Shown in pieces: positions 1-7,861 of a DNA stretch of 64,000 nt (positions within the stretch are counted from its first letter, which is position 1; every line of letters begins with the position of its first letter). The notes below the pieces were generated by a model. It saw only the letters and a list, made by a program, of their open reading frames with translations, made no database searches and was not told the origin of the DNA. The position numbers and the translations under genes were made by a program. The stretch comes from Paenibacillus lupini (GTDB lineage: Bacteria; Bacillota; Bacilli; Paenibacillales; Paenibacillaceae), in assembly GCF_011761355.1 (NCBI RefSeq), contig NZ_JAASRW010000004.1:361866-425865 (forward strand), written 5' to 3'.

Positions 1-425
1 TTCAGATATAGGCGGTTCCCCGAATGCTGCTTCTCCATTTGAGTAAATGATTTGTTAAACAGATCAGCTTCCTCGGATATGAATGCGTAAGGGATAATTC
101 CTGATAACTGATAGTCATTCAAGATCCGCTGCTGCGCACCAATTCCATAATCAAAATGAACATAGACCAGATGGCATCCCTCCTCGGAGGAGGCTATATA
201 GGGAATATGGGGGTAAAAGAAGATGACATCGCCCTCTCTCGCCGTATGTTCAATACCTGCGATTTGAATCTTGGCAGTCCCGGATTGAATAAACCAAATA
301 TCATAATCGGTGTGTGCCTTATGCTCAATCCAATCTCCGCTATGTTCTTCCCCTCGACATGATTTCATGCGCAGCGTAATAAATTCAGACAGCTCGTTAA
401 ATAGTTCCATGTCTATGTCTGGCAT
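1..425 (-). CDS. AraC-family transcriptional regulator, N-terminal part (cut by window edge)
   Basis: The reading frame runs leftward off the window, leaving about 141 residues. Reading inward from ATG at 425 the protein begins MPDIDMELFNELSEF and has the cupin-like effector half typical of AraC regulators (GTAKIQIAGIEHTAREGDVI, then FFYPHIPYIA), which in this family senses a sugar. The C-terminal helix-turn-helix pair would lie outside. The start is set by GGAGG about 8 bases upstream; a second ATG six codons later is possible. It is divergent from the GH4 gene at 593, so it probably controls that gene; this is inferred from position only. Confidence 0.75.
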   Translation of the reverse strand, partial: MPDIDMELFNELSEFITLRMKSCRGEEHSGDWIEHKAHTDYDIWFIQSGTAKIQIAGIEHTAREGDVIFFYPHIPYIASSEEGCHLVYVHFDYGIGAQQRILNDYQLSGIIPYAFISEEADLFNKSFTQMEKQHSGNRLYL

Positions 426-507
426 GTAAGTGTTCCTCCACTATTAGACATCGGTTGCTTTCGTTCATTATATCAGCGGGTTTTAAGCCCATCAATCTTC
501 TTACTAT

Positions 508-536
508 TTGACATGTTTGTGGAACTATCGCATATT
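508..536 (+). promoter_or_regulatory. Candidate sigma-A promoter of the GH4 gene
   Basis: TTGACA at 508-513, a 17-base spacer and CATATT at 531-536 lie in the divergent gap before the GH4 gene. A perfect TATAAT also occurs at 557-562 but has no good -35 partner, so the start point is not certain. Confidence 0.45.
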
Positions 537-592
537 CTGCTTTCTGTAGGCTTCTCTATAATGAGGGTATATCCGAAATAGGAGGGCTTAAT

Positions 593-1981
593 GTGAGCGA
601 TTCGAAAGTGTTGCAGCCAAAAGTAGTAGTTATCGGAGCAGGCAGTTTGTTTTTCGGCCGTCAGTCGATTTGGCAGATGGTTCATTCCCCTTATTTGAAC
701 AACGGGACTTTAACTCTAGTGGATACAAACGAAGAAAAGCTGGCTAAATTGGTTAAGCTCGCTGAGATGGTAGCGCGTGAGAATCAGGTGCCTCTGAAGA
801 TAGAAGGGTCAACGAATCGAAGAGATGTACTGAAGGGGGCAGACTTTGTTGTCCTCAGCTTTGCGGAAGATACAGTGAAGTATCGCGGCATCGATTGTGA
901 GATTTCCTTGAAATACGGCATTCGCATGTGCTCAGGTGATACGATTGGTCCTGGCGGGATTTTCCGAGCAATGAGAGAATTACCGGTCATTATGGAATGT
1001 GCAAAAGATATCGAAGAGTTATGTCCGGATGCCTGGGTGATCAATTATATTAATCCTTCTACTGTTCATGGGATGGCTCTGAGCCGCTATGCGCCAAACC
1101 TGAAGACGTTTGCGCTTTGCGACAGCCATCATATGCCTCATAAAAAAGCCTACTACGCGGTTCGAGCGGGCATTATTCAAGACCCAAGTGAGTTTACAGA
1201 GGAGATCGACCGTAAATTCGACTTCCGTATAGCCGGGGTTAATCATTTCACTTGGCTGCTAAAGGCGGAATATGACGGGAAGGACTTCATGGCCACGATC
1301 GCCGCTTCGCTTAAGAAATCAGCAGGGACGGAAAACAATGGCGGAGATACAGGTGCCAAGGCGCTTCATAACGATGCTATTAGCTACGAGCTTTATGATA
1401 TTTTCGGCATTATTCCGACCTGTACGGCGCACACCAAAGAATACGTCAGATACTGGCAGGGGCTTGGCGTGACGAAGGATGCGATTCCGCCATTATCGAT
1501 CTGGGAGACGGAGGATCGCTACAAGCGTCATGAGGAAATGTGGCAGCAGGTCGATGACTTTATTTCCGGGAAGCTCCCTATTAACAGCTATATGGGAAGC
1601 TTTGGTCCCGATCATGCGACGGATATTATTGAGAATATGGTTGGGAACCTGGGCAAAAGATTCTTCATTAACACACTCAATAGCGGCGCTGTAACGAACA
1701 TGAATGATGATTCTTTCCTGGAGCTGTTGAGTGAGGTCAGCATGGATGGCATTAAGCCGCTTCATGTAGGAGAGATGCCGCGTGGTATTCGCGGGATGCA
1801 GGAGCTTGTACTCGATACGCATGAACTGACAGCTGAAGCGGTTGTGGAACAGAGCTTCATCAAGCTGCGCAGAGCGATGATGACCGACCCGCTTGTGAAT
1901 TCCATCCATGATGCAGACATGATTATTAAGGAGCTCCTAGAGCAGGAGCAAGAGAGAATTCCAAAAGACTGGTACCAATAA
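593..1981 (+). CDS. GH4 family NAD-dependent glycosidase (alpha-galactosidase/alpha-glucosidase/galacturonidase type)
   Basis: A 462-residue cytoplasmic enzyme starting at GTG (AGGAGGG six bases upstream). GH4 enzymes use NAD+ and a divalent metal to open the glycosidic bond by a redox-assisted elimination. The N-terminal Rossmann motif GAGSLFFG (about residue 15), NYINP (about 150), the metal cysteine C176 and H218 in NHFTW are visible. After C176 comes D-S-H-H rather than the C-H-S or C-N-V-P signatures I recall for characterised members, so substrate cannot be assigned. It is followed by a terminator and a GH78-like gene, which suggests work on plant cell-wall oligosaccharides, perhaps rhamnose- or uronate-containing. 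Family confident, specificity not. Confidence 0.85.
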   Translation: MSDSKVLQPKVVVIGAGSLFFGRQSIWQMVHSPYLNNGTLTLVDTNEEKLAKLVKLAEMVARENQVPLKIEGSTNRRDVLKGADFVVLSFAEDTVKYRGIDCEISLKYGIRMCSGDTIGPGGIFRAMRELPVIMECAKDIEELCPDAWVINYINPSTVHGMALSRYAPNLKTFALCDSHHMPHKKAYYAVRAGIIQDPSEFTEEIDRKFDFRIAGVNHFTWLLKAEYDGKDFMATIAASLKKSAGTENNGGDTGAKALHNDAISYELYDIFGIIPTCTAHTKEYVRYWQGLGVTKDAIPPLSIWETEDRYKRHEEMWQQVDDFISGKLPINSYMGSFGPDHATDIIENMVGNLGKRFFINTLNSGAVTNMNDDSFLELLSEVSMDGIKPLHVGEMPRGIRGMQELVLDTHELTAEAVVEQSFIKLRRAMMTDPLVNSIHDADMIIKELLEQEQERIPKDWYQ

Positions 1982-1987
1982 TAGATA

Positions 1988-2021
1988 AGCCCGGCCTTCC
2001 AGATGGAAAGCCGGGCTCTTT
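1988..2021 (+). terminator. Rho-independent terminator after GH4 gene
   Basis: A 12-bp stem (GCCCGGCCTTCC pairing with GGAAAGCCGGGC, one wobble) with loop AGAT and a short T-rich tail. It separates the GH4 gene from the next gene. Confidence 0.8.
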
Positions 2022-2139
2022 CATTCGGAAATCGGATAACTTGGCAGAAAAAAGTCTATTGTGTCTTCTTTAAGACACGGCTTATAGTCCAGGTAGAACG
2101 TATTGAACAGGACATATAAGGAAGGGACGAATTCACGGC

Positions 2140-3834
2140 ATGAGTATGAAAGAAATTCAAGCAAGAGGGCTCGTCATTGATCCTCGCACACGGGCCTTTT
2201 TGGAGCCAACACGACTGATCTGGACCTCCGGCTGCGATGAAACTTCTGAGGTTATTCATCCAGAGGGACTGCTGGGCGGGAATGGCTGGCAAGTGACGAA
2301 GGAAGCGCCAAATGCGTGTCTTCTTCGTCATAAAGGAGAGTCGCCGGGCGTTCTGCTAGACTTTGGGACGGAGCTGCATGGTGGGGTCCGGATTGCAGTT
2401 GTAGAGGGGCGTACTCCAGAGCGTAAACGGAGCATACGTATGCGGGTCCGGTTCGGGGAATCGGCTATGGAGGCGATGAGCGAACTAGGCGGCCCAACAA
2501 ATGCGACTAATGATCATGTGTCCCGCGACAGTATCGTGGATGTTAGTCTGCTTGGCGGAGCCGAGTTCGGTACAACCGGGTTCCGTTTCGTGCGCCTTGA
2601 TCTGCTTGATGAAGGAGAGATCGAACTTCAGAGCGTCCAGGCTGTGTTTGTGTACCGGGAGATAGAATACAAGGGAAGCTTCCGCTGCAGCGATCCTTTG
2701 CTGGAGAAGATCTGGGAGACGGGGGCTTACACCGTCCACTTGAACATGCAGGATTATCTGTGGGACGGCATTAAGCGGGACCGAATGGTTTGGACCGGTG
2801 ATATGCATCCTGAAGTTGCTACCATCAGCACTGTTTTCGGAGAGCACGAGATCGTTCCGCAAAGCATGGATTTCAAGCGGAACCGTTCTCCACTGCCGAT
2901 GTTAATGGATATGCCAACTTATTCAATCTGGTGGCTGCTCGTTCAGCATGACTGGTATATGCAGCATGGGAACGAGGCTTATCTGTTAGAACAACGTGAT
3001 TATATTAGTGGACTATTGCGTGAGCTGATTGGCAAAGTGGAACCGGATGGCACGATTAACGTCTTTCGTCCGTTCCTCGATTGGCCGGCTTCTTCTAATC
3101 CGGCTGGCGTAACTGCTGGAGTCCATGCCCTATTCGTGCTTGGGATGCAAGCAGGGGCAATGCTTTGCCGGCTATTTGGCGAAGAAGAGACTGCTGAGCA
3201 ATGCGAAGCACTGGAACGGCGCCTGCAAGAGAATATTCCGCATCATGCAGATAGTAAGCAGGCAGCCGCATTGCAGGCACTTGCTGGACTGATGGATCCT
3301 GTTGCCGCTAACCGGGATGTTATTGCACCTCATGCACCAAGCGGTTATTCGACTTTCTATGGCTATTACATGCTTCGCGCCCGAGCAGAAGCGGGAGATA
3401 TAACGGGAAGTCTAAACAGCATTCGCGCTTATTGGGGCGGTATGCTTGAGCTTGGAGCTACAACGTTCTGGGAAGATTTCGACATGGCGTGGATGGAGGG
3501 GGCGGCTAGGATTGATGAGTTGACACCTCCAGGCAAAATCGATGTTCACGGTACATACGGCGGCTATTGCTATAAGGGCTACCGGCATAGCCTCTGTCAT
3601 GGCTGGGCATCAGGACCAACGGCGTGGCTGTCGGAATATGTACTGGGTGTTAGCCCCCTCGAGCCTGGATTCCGCAAGGTTAGAATTCGTCCACACTTGG
3701 CCGATCTAGCGTGGGTGGAAGGGACTTATCCAACGCCACATGGCCTCATCCATGTTCGGCATGAGCGGGAGGCGGATGGCCGCGTCCGGACGGAATATAT
3801 GGTGCCGTCTGGAGTGATTGTGGTTACAGATTAG
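2140..3834 (+). CDS. GH78-like alpha-L-rhamnosidase, short form
   Basis: 564 residues with no signal peptide, so cytoplasmic. The middle has the (alpha/alpha)6-barrel signature of bacterial alpha-L-rhamnosidases (YLWDGIKRDRMVWTGDMHPE near residues 205-225) and the C-terminus has the usual small beta domain (SPLEPGFRKVRIRPHLADLA). The family normally is 900-1100 residues; here most N-terminal beta modules are missing. Characterised GH78 enzymes carry R-D-E-R-x-G-W at the acid site; here it reads R-D-R-M-V-W, so the usual glutamate is absent and the chemistry could differ. Together with the GH4 gene it may degrade rhamnosylated glycosides brought in by an importer not present here. ATG at 2140 or 2146 are both possible. 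Confidence 0.75.
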   Translation: MSMKEIQARGLVIDPRTRAFLEPTRLIWTSGCDETSEVIHPEGLLGGNGWQVTKEAPNACLLRHKGESPGVLLDFGTELHGGVRIAVVEGRTPERKRSIRMRVRFGESAMEAMSELGGPTNATNDHVSRDSIVDVSLLGGAEFGTTGFRFVRLDLLDEGEIELQSVQAVFVYREIEYKGSFRCSDPLLEKIWETGAYTVHLNMQDYLWDGIKRDRMVWTGDMHPEVATISTVFGEHEIVPQSMDFKRNRSPLPMLMDMPTYSIWWLLVQHDWYMQHGNEAYLLEQRDYISGLLRELIGKVEPDGTINVFRPFLDWPASSNPAGVTAGVHALFVLGMQAGAMLCRLFGEEETAEQCEALERRLQENIPHHADSKQAAALQALAGLMDPVAANRDVIAPHAPSGYSTFYGYYMLRARAEAGDITGSLNSIRAYWGGMLELGATTFWEDFDMAWMEGAARIDELTPPGKIDVHGTYGGYCYKGYRHSLCHGWASGPTAWLSEYVLGVSPLEPGFRKVRIRPHLADLAWVEGTYPTPHGLIHVRHEREADGRVRTEYMVPSGVIVVTD

Positions 3835-3872
3835 ATTTACAGGTTAGCTCAGCAGCATGATTTCTTGCTCGT

Positions 3873-4060
3873 ACACTGGATACCATCCATTATATTTATA
3901 CCGTGTAGCTGCTTAACTATCTTTATACTGGATTCTATCCAGTATAATAGAACCCTTTAAGCGGTTACTCCGATGAAATAGTTCATTTTACTGTATGAAA
4001 TCCAATGTAATCAAGAGTGTTACGCCCACGGGAAAATTACGTTGGATAGAATCCAGCGCA
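3873..4060. repeat. Array of four TGGAT/ATCCA palindromes (type B), spacing 52-63-51 bp
   Basis: Between the convergent GH78 and GH43 genes lie four imperfect palindromes built on TGGAT-N3-ATCCA, centred at 3883, 3935, 3998 and 4049. The second is the best, with arms TATACTGGAT and ATCCAGTATA. The third is degenerate (TGTAT-N3-ATCCA). Centre distances are 52, 63 and 51 bp. The same motif and nearly the same distances recur at 17113-17292. No convincing gene lies in this 282-bp gap. Confidence 0.8.
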
Positions 4061-4075
4061 GCACTCGCTTACGCC

Positions 4076-4114
4076 AAAAGGCGGTGCAGGATCATTCTCC
4101 TGCACCGCCTTTTT
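4076..4114. terminator. Bidirectional terminator between GH78-like and GH43 genes
   Basis: A 16-bp perfect stem (AAAAGGCGGTGCAGGA and its complement) with a six-base loop, A-rich on one side and T-rich on the other, so it can serve both convergent genes. Confidence 0.9.
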
Positions 4115-4116
4115 AA

Positions 4117-5565
4117 TTAGCTACCCAGTACCTTAACCTCCCATAAGGTAGGTGTATACCAGTTGCTCGGATTGTTCCAAAGTACTGCATTAACGAGCTG
4201 GATCCTAATATAACGAGCGGAGATATTTAAGCTATCAGTGGTGAAGCCGTAGGTTGTATTCGACGTTCGGTCGATGGTTGTATAGCTTGTGCCGTTGGTG
4301 CTGTATTCAATTTTATACTGGTGATAGCCTTCCGAGCCTTTTACCATATACCAGGAAATATCGATTTCCTTGACGGTCTTGGTCGAGCCTAGATCGACCT
4401 GCCACCAGGATGGCCAGGTTGCGGCGGATGCTTTCCAGCTCGTTTGATAATTGCCGTCATTGGCATTGCTTGCCGCATAGCCGGAGGCTGATGTGCTGGC
4501 GGTTGCGGTCTTGCCTTGAGACAGATTCGTTAGAGTGGACGGATAGGTGACCGAACCGGTTGCTGCATCAAGATTCCAGCTGCTGTACCATTCCAGGGAT
4601 GCCGTCCCACTTGAGCCGTTTAAGGTAAGCGGAAGCCAGATATACCGGGAGGTTCCAAGTGCACTGGAATTCCACCGGTCTGCCATGTACAGATACGATG
4701 TTGTAGAGGTTCCCTGAATAGGCAGGACAAAAGTAGATTGTGTCGCAAAGGTAGAAGTGTTGCCTAAAGGTGCAACCGCTGTCCAAGGACCCGCCATTGA
4801 GGTTGCGGTTGAGTAGCCGCCCTGGTTCGGATACCAGCCGGAAGCCTGAGAAGTGATTAAGAAGTATTTGCCGCCCTGTTTCACGACAGCGGGTGCTTCT
4901 CTGTAGCCGTTATCTGAATACCATGTCTTGAACGAAGCAACGCTCAAGTAGTCGGAGCTCAGCTGGAAGATCGCCATTGTATCATTAGCGCCGCCGTTTT
5001 TGTTGGAAGCAGATACGAGGTAGGCTGTTCCGTCGTCATCCTTGAAGACGGTAAGATCACGGGACTCATAATTCATCGGACGGAAGCTGCCGTGATATGT
5101 ATAGCTACCGCAGACGGAGCTGCTCGATGCAACGGCTACTCTGCCAAGGCTGTAGTCGGTGCCATTCTCATAATGCATCCACATGACATATTTGCCAGTT
5201 GTGGAATTGTAGATGACCTTTGGTCGTTCGATTTTGCTCGAAGCGAGCTCAGCAGCGGAAGTAGTCTTAAGCGGATAGCTGACCCATGCCCAGTTCTTCA
5301 GGTCAGTGGAGGAGTAACAGACCACATTCGAGAAGTTGGCCGAATTGTTCAGCTTATCTTCACCAATCCAATAATAGGTGGAGCCGACCTTAATAATACT
5401 TCCTCCGTGGGCTTGAATGGATCCGCCTGTTGTATCATTCCATACTGGACCATTCGTAATAGTAACGCTTGCAGCATTACTCACGTTAGGCAGTGCAGTA
5501 AGAAACAAGGCTAACAGTAAAGCAACACTAATAAATAGCTTCGAAACACAGTGAACTTGAGTCAT
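4117..5565 (-). CDS. Secreted GH43 glycoside hydrolase with C-terminal F5/8-type carbohydrate-binding domain
   Basis: 482 residues with a Sec signal peptide (hydrophobic FISVALLLALFLTALP, cleavage near residue 31). Residues 40-340 form a five-bladed propeller of GH43. The opening Q-A-H-G-G-S-I-I-K-V-G-S-T-Y-Y-W with I-G-E-D-K recalls the exo-beta-1,3-galactanase subfamily (GH43_24) and its relatives, in which the usual catalytic base is replaced. Residues 345-482 are a discoidin/CBM32-like module (SNANDGNYQTSW, then WWQVDLGSTKTVKEID). Likely role: trimming galactan side chains of arabinogalactan outside the cell; galactanase is an inference from the motif. Start chosen by GGAGG upstream of the ATG at 5565. 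A palindromic operator lies 56 bases before it. Confidence 0.85.
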   Translation of the reverse strand: MTQVHCVSKLFISVALLLALFLTALPNVSNAASVTITNGPVWNDTTGGSIQAHGGSIIKVGSTYYWIGEDKLNNSANFSNVVCYSSTDLKNWAWVSYPLKTTSAAELASSKIERPKVIYNSTTGKYVMWMHYENGTDYSLGRVAVASSSSVCGSYTYHGSFRPMNYESRDLTVFKDDDGTAYLVSASNKNGGANDTMAIFQLSSDYLSVASFKTWYSDNGYREAPAVVKQGGKYFLITSQASGWYPNQGGYSTATSMAGPWTAVAPLGNTSTFATQSTFVLPIQGTSTTSYLYMADRWNSSALGTSRYIWLPLTLNGSSGTASLEWYSSWNLDAATGSVTYPSTLTNLSQGKTATASTSASGYAASNANDGNYQTSWKASAATWPSWWQVDLGSTKTVKEIDISWYMVKGSEGYHQYKIEYSTNGTSYTTIDRTSNTTYGFTTDSLNISARYIRIQLVNAVLWNNPSNWYTPTLWEVKVLGS

Positions 5566-5620
5566 CTTCTAACAGCCTCCGCTCTAATAGGGTTTTCTTC
5601 CTATCGGTTACACAAGAATC

Positions 5621-5636
5621 ATGAAACCCGTTTCAT
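5621..5636. promoter_or_regulatory. Perfect palindromic operator upstream of GH43 gene
   Basis: ATGAAAC-CC-GTTTCAT, two perfect 7-base arms. The size and form fit a LacI-family or similar dimeric repressor. It is cre-like but lacks the central CG of a full catabolite-response element, so CcpA is less likely. Sited 56-71 bases before the GH43 start codon. Confidence 0.55.
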
Positions 5637-5640
5637 CACT

Positions 5641-5940
5641 CCCTTCAGCAAGTCAAGACGGTAATTGCACGCCGACCAACTCTAATATTCTACAAGCGCT
5701 TTCATGGATTATGACTAGTTCATTTGGATTGTTTTTGAGAATCGAAACAGATAGAAGAAGGTCGAAGTTACACACATCCTCTAGGCAAAAGTTGTCGTTC
5801 CAACAGTACCTTATTTCGACTATTAATCTAGAAAAATATCGAAAATTGTATGGACGATTTAAGCAGGATAATAGATTCAAGCATCCAACTCCCAGCCGGA
5901 GCTGCTGTTGTGCAAGAGTAGACAGATATAAGATAGGATA
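5641..5940. other. Intergenic region without a supported gene
   Basis: Between the GH43 promoter and the palindrome array. Short open frames exist on both strands but have no Shine-Dalgarno site, no recognisable domain and mutually overlapping frames. I see no tRNA, riboswitch or clear terminator. Confidence 0.6.
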
Positions 5941-6144
5941 CACAATAAGACCCTGCTAGGGTCTTATTGTGCATTGGGGCAGCTGAGTATTGGGGGATAA
6001 GACCCTGGCAGGGTCTTATAAGTCGGTGAGCAGTGGCATAACATGCGATAGTGGCTGTTTCTAGAAGCAATAAGACCCTGACAGGGTCTTATTGTGTGTT
6101 GTGGTAGCGTAGATCAGCGGGATAAGACCCTGTCAGGGTCTTAT
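5941..6144. repeat. Array of four GACCCT palindromes (type A), spacing 52-73-52 bp
   Basis: Four hairpin-forming palindromes share arms ATAAGACCCT and AGGGTCTTAT around a 3-base centre (GCT, GGC, GAC, GTC). Centres are at 5956, 6008, 6081 and 6133, giving distances of 52, 73 and 52 bp, or two tandem 125-bp units. In units 1 and 3 the arms extend with CA/CACA. The linkers are not self-complementary. The array sits directly after the 3' end of the GNAT gene at 6158. The same stem recurs at 44.05-44.37 kb with the same distances. Confidence 0.9.
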
Positions 6145-6157
6145 AAGTTGCTGCAAA

Positions 6158-6688
6158 CTATAAGCGAAGTGCAGCCTCGTTCAGTTCAAGCCGGAAACCT
6201 TTCACGAGCACCTCTCCACTATATAAATCCGTCTCGTAAGCACGTTCGAAGCCCAAGCGCTCGTACAGTCGAACGGCGGAAGCCATCATATCGGAAGTAT
6301 GTAGATTAAGTCTTCCAGCGCCAATCGAATGTGTGCGCTTGATCGCTTCCCGAATAAGAAGTGTTGCAATTCCTTTTCCTCTGGCTTCGGGGGAGACAGC
6401 TAAGTATCGTATGATCGGGTTATGAATGCCCAGCTCCGGCTGACCGTATGCTTCTTCTGAGGAGGCAAACAGCTGGAAGCTTCCAATGATGTCGCCCTTC
6501 GATACGGCCACGATTCTGGCGATCGGCTTCCCTTCATAGAATGATGCTCGAAGTCCTGATTCATATTGCTCCCATACTGGTCCAGGGAGTACCTCTGCGT
6601 ATTGTCTATAGGCACTCACTAAGCTTTCAATAAAAGATACATGGTCGTCTTCTGTAGCATCACGGATAACAATTTCGTCTGTGCTCAT
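6158..6688 (-). CDS. GNAT-family N-acetyltransferase
   Basis: 176 residues, single GNAT domain. The acetyl-CoA-binding motif A is RYLAVSPEARGKGIATLLI at about residues 94-112, followed by motif B (ASAVRLYERLGFERA). The substrate is unknown. AAGGAG lies about 11 bases before the ATG. It is divergent from the LysR gene at 6819 with a 130-bp gap that holds a LysR-type box, so it could belong to the same regulon, perhaps acetylating a thiol or amine; that is only a positional argument. Confidence 0.8.
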   Translation of the reverse strand: MSTDEIVIRDATEDDHVSFIESLVSAYRQYAEVLPGPVWEQYESGLRASFYEGKPIARIVAVSKGDIIGSFQLFASSEEAYGQPELGIHNPIIRYLAVSPEARGKGIATLLIREAIKRTHSIGAGRLNLHTSDMMASAVRLYERLGFERAYETDLYSGEVLVKGFRLELNEAALRL

Positions 6689-6780
6689 TGTAGATACACT
6701 CCTTATTTGAATTTATTTACAATAAGTATATTCCCTAATTCCGATTAATCCTATATGATAAAAATAATTTAAAATGATGT

Positions 6781-6795
6781 ATAGAGAAAGTCTAT
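6781..6795. promoter_or_regulatory. LysR box (copy 1), autoregulatory position
   Basis: ATAGAGAAAGTCTAT, an inverted repeat ATAGA-N5-TCTAT that satisfies the T-N11-A rule for LysR-type regulators. It lies 23 bases before the LysR start codon. An identical 15-base copy precedes the sulfur operon at 7752. Confidence 0.75.
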
Positions 6796-6818
6796 AGATT
6801 AGCAGGAGGGATTCGTCT

Positions 6819-7703
6819 ATGAATATCGAGAACATTGAAGCCTTTGTATATGTCAATCACTATGGCAGCTTTAATAAAGCAGCGGAGGTGCTCTTCTTGT
6901 CACAGCCTTCTGTTACCGCACGCATACAGACACTTGAGAGGGAGCTTGACTGCAAGCTCTTTGATCGGCTTGGCAAGCAAATTATGCTGACGGAGAAGGG
7001 CAAGCAGTTTCTCCCTTACGCCCAGCAGATTCTTCAGACGATTCAAAAAGGCCGTCTCCATCTACAGGAGAAGGGAGCCCGTCCTCAAGAGATTCGGATC
7101 GGGAGCACCGTGTCGGTCTCCAATTATTTAATTCCCGATCTACTCCCGCGATTACAGCGGTTATTCCCTCGGTTGACGTTCAAATTAACGACGGCACCTT
7201 CGGATGATTTGGTCAAAAAGCTGCTTGATCGGGAGATCGATATTGCTTTTGTCAGAAAGCTGGCCCATCCATCCGTGCAGTCGTATCCGTATTACGATGA
7301 TCCGATTCGGCTATATGTCTACGAGGGGCATCCGTTTGCGGCGGAGGGGAAAGTATCTATTGAGGCCATCCATGATCAGCCGCTTGTTTTCTTTGAATGC
7401 GGGTCGCTGGATTGGCTGCGTCTGCACCGTGTATTCGAGCATCTGGAGCAGCCTCCCCATATCGTCTTCCATGCGGATAATTCCGAGACGGCCAAGAAGC
7501 TGGTGCTGCAGAAGGCAGGCATCTGCTTCCTTCCGGGCTTATGCGCGAAGGAGGAAGTAAGCAAGGGCCAACTTATTCCGATCGAGATTGAGGAGACGAA
7601 GGGGATCTCTCTTCAGACGAATCTGATTGCCCTGACTGGCGAGAATGAAGAGTTTATTCAAGCTTTGCTGCCTAAGGATAACTTAAGCTTTTACAGCATT
7701 TAG
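6819..7703 (+). CDS. LysR-type regulator of the sulfur salvage operon (YtlI-like)
   Basis: 294 residues. Residues 1-60 form the winged helix-turn-helix (FNKAAEVLFLSQPSVTARIQ, then LERELDCKLFDR) and residues 90-290 the periplasmic-binding-like effector domain. In B. subtilis the LysR regulator YtlI activates the ytmI-tcy-ytn operon for use of S-substituted cysteines; the same kind of operon starts 158 bases downstream here, so the assignment rests on context. Identical T-N11-A boxes in front of this gene and of the operon support autoregulation plus operon control. AGCAGGAGGG provides the ribosome site. Confidence 0.85.
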   Translation: MNIENIEAFVYVNHYGSFNKAAEVLFLSQPSVTARIQTLERELDCKLFDRLGKQIMLTEKGKQFLPYAQQILQTIQKGRLHLQEKGARPQEIRIGSTVSVSNYLIPDLLPRLQRLFPRLTFKLTTAPSDDLVKKLLDREIDIAFVRKLAHPSVQSYPYYDDPIRLYVYEGHPFAAEGKVSIEAIHDQPLVFFECGSLDWLRLHRVFEHLEQPPHIVFHADNSETAKKLVLQKAGICFLPGLCAKEEVSKGQLIPIEIEETKGISLQTNLIALTGENEEFIQALLPKDNLSFYSI

Positions 7704-7751
7704 AATGTCTTGATACAGCCTATACACCAAACCGGGATAATCAATCGATCG

Positions 7752-7766
7752 ATAGAGAAAGTCTAT
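7752..7766. promoter_or_regulatory. LysR box (copy 2) upstream of the sulfur operon
   Basis: The same 15 bases as at 6781 (ATAGAGAAAGTCTAT), 96 bases before the first operon gene, a usual distance for an activator site. Probably the recognition site of the adjacent LysR protein. Confidence 0.8.
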
Positions 7767-7861
7767 TAGCGCGTGGGCTAAGTAGATGATACATTTATAT
7801 AAACTTAATCCTTACTAAGTTTATAGGAATTATGTAATTAGACGACTGAGGGGTGGAAAAC

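Noticed and set aside
156..362. Plus-strand 68-residue frame at the left edge
   Set aside because: Antisense to the AraC cupin domain, whose reading frame explains this region better.
5621..5959. Small genes in the gap before the palindrome array, on either strand
   Set aside because: Open frames overlap on both strands, lack ribosome sites and show no domain; one runs through the operator and the first palindrome.
7704..7861. SAM (S-box) riboswitch or T-box before the sulfur operon
   Set aside because: I looked for the S-box core and a terminator/antiterminator pair and saw neither; the LysR box explains the regulation better.
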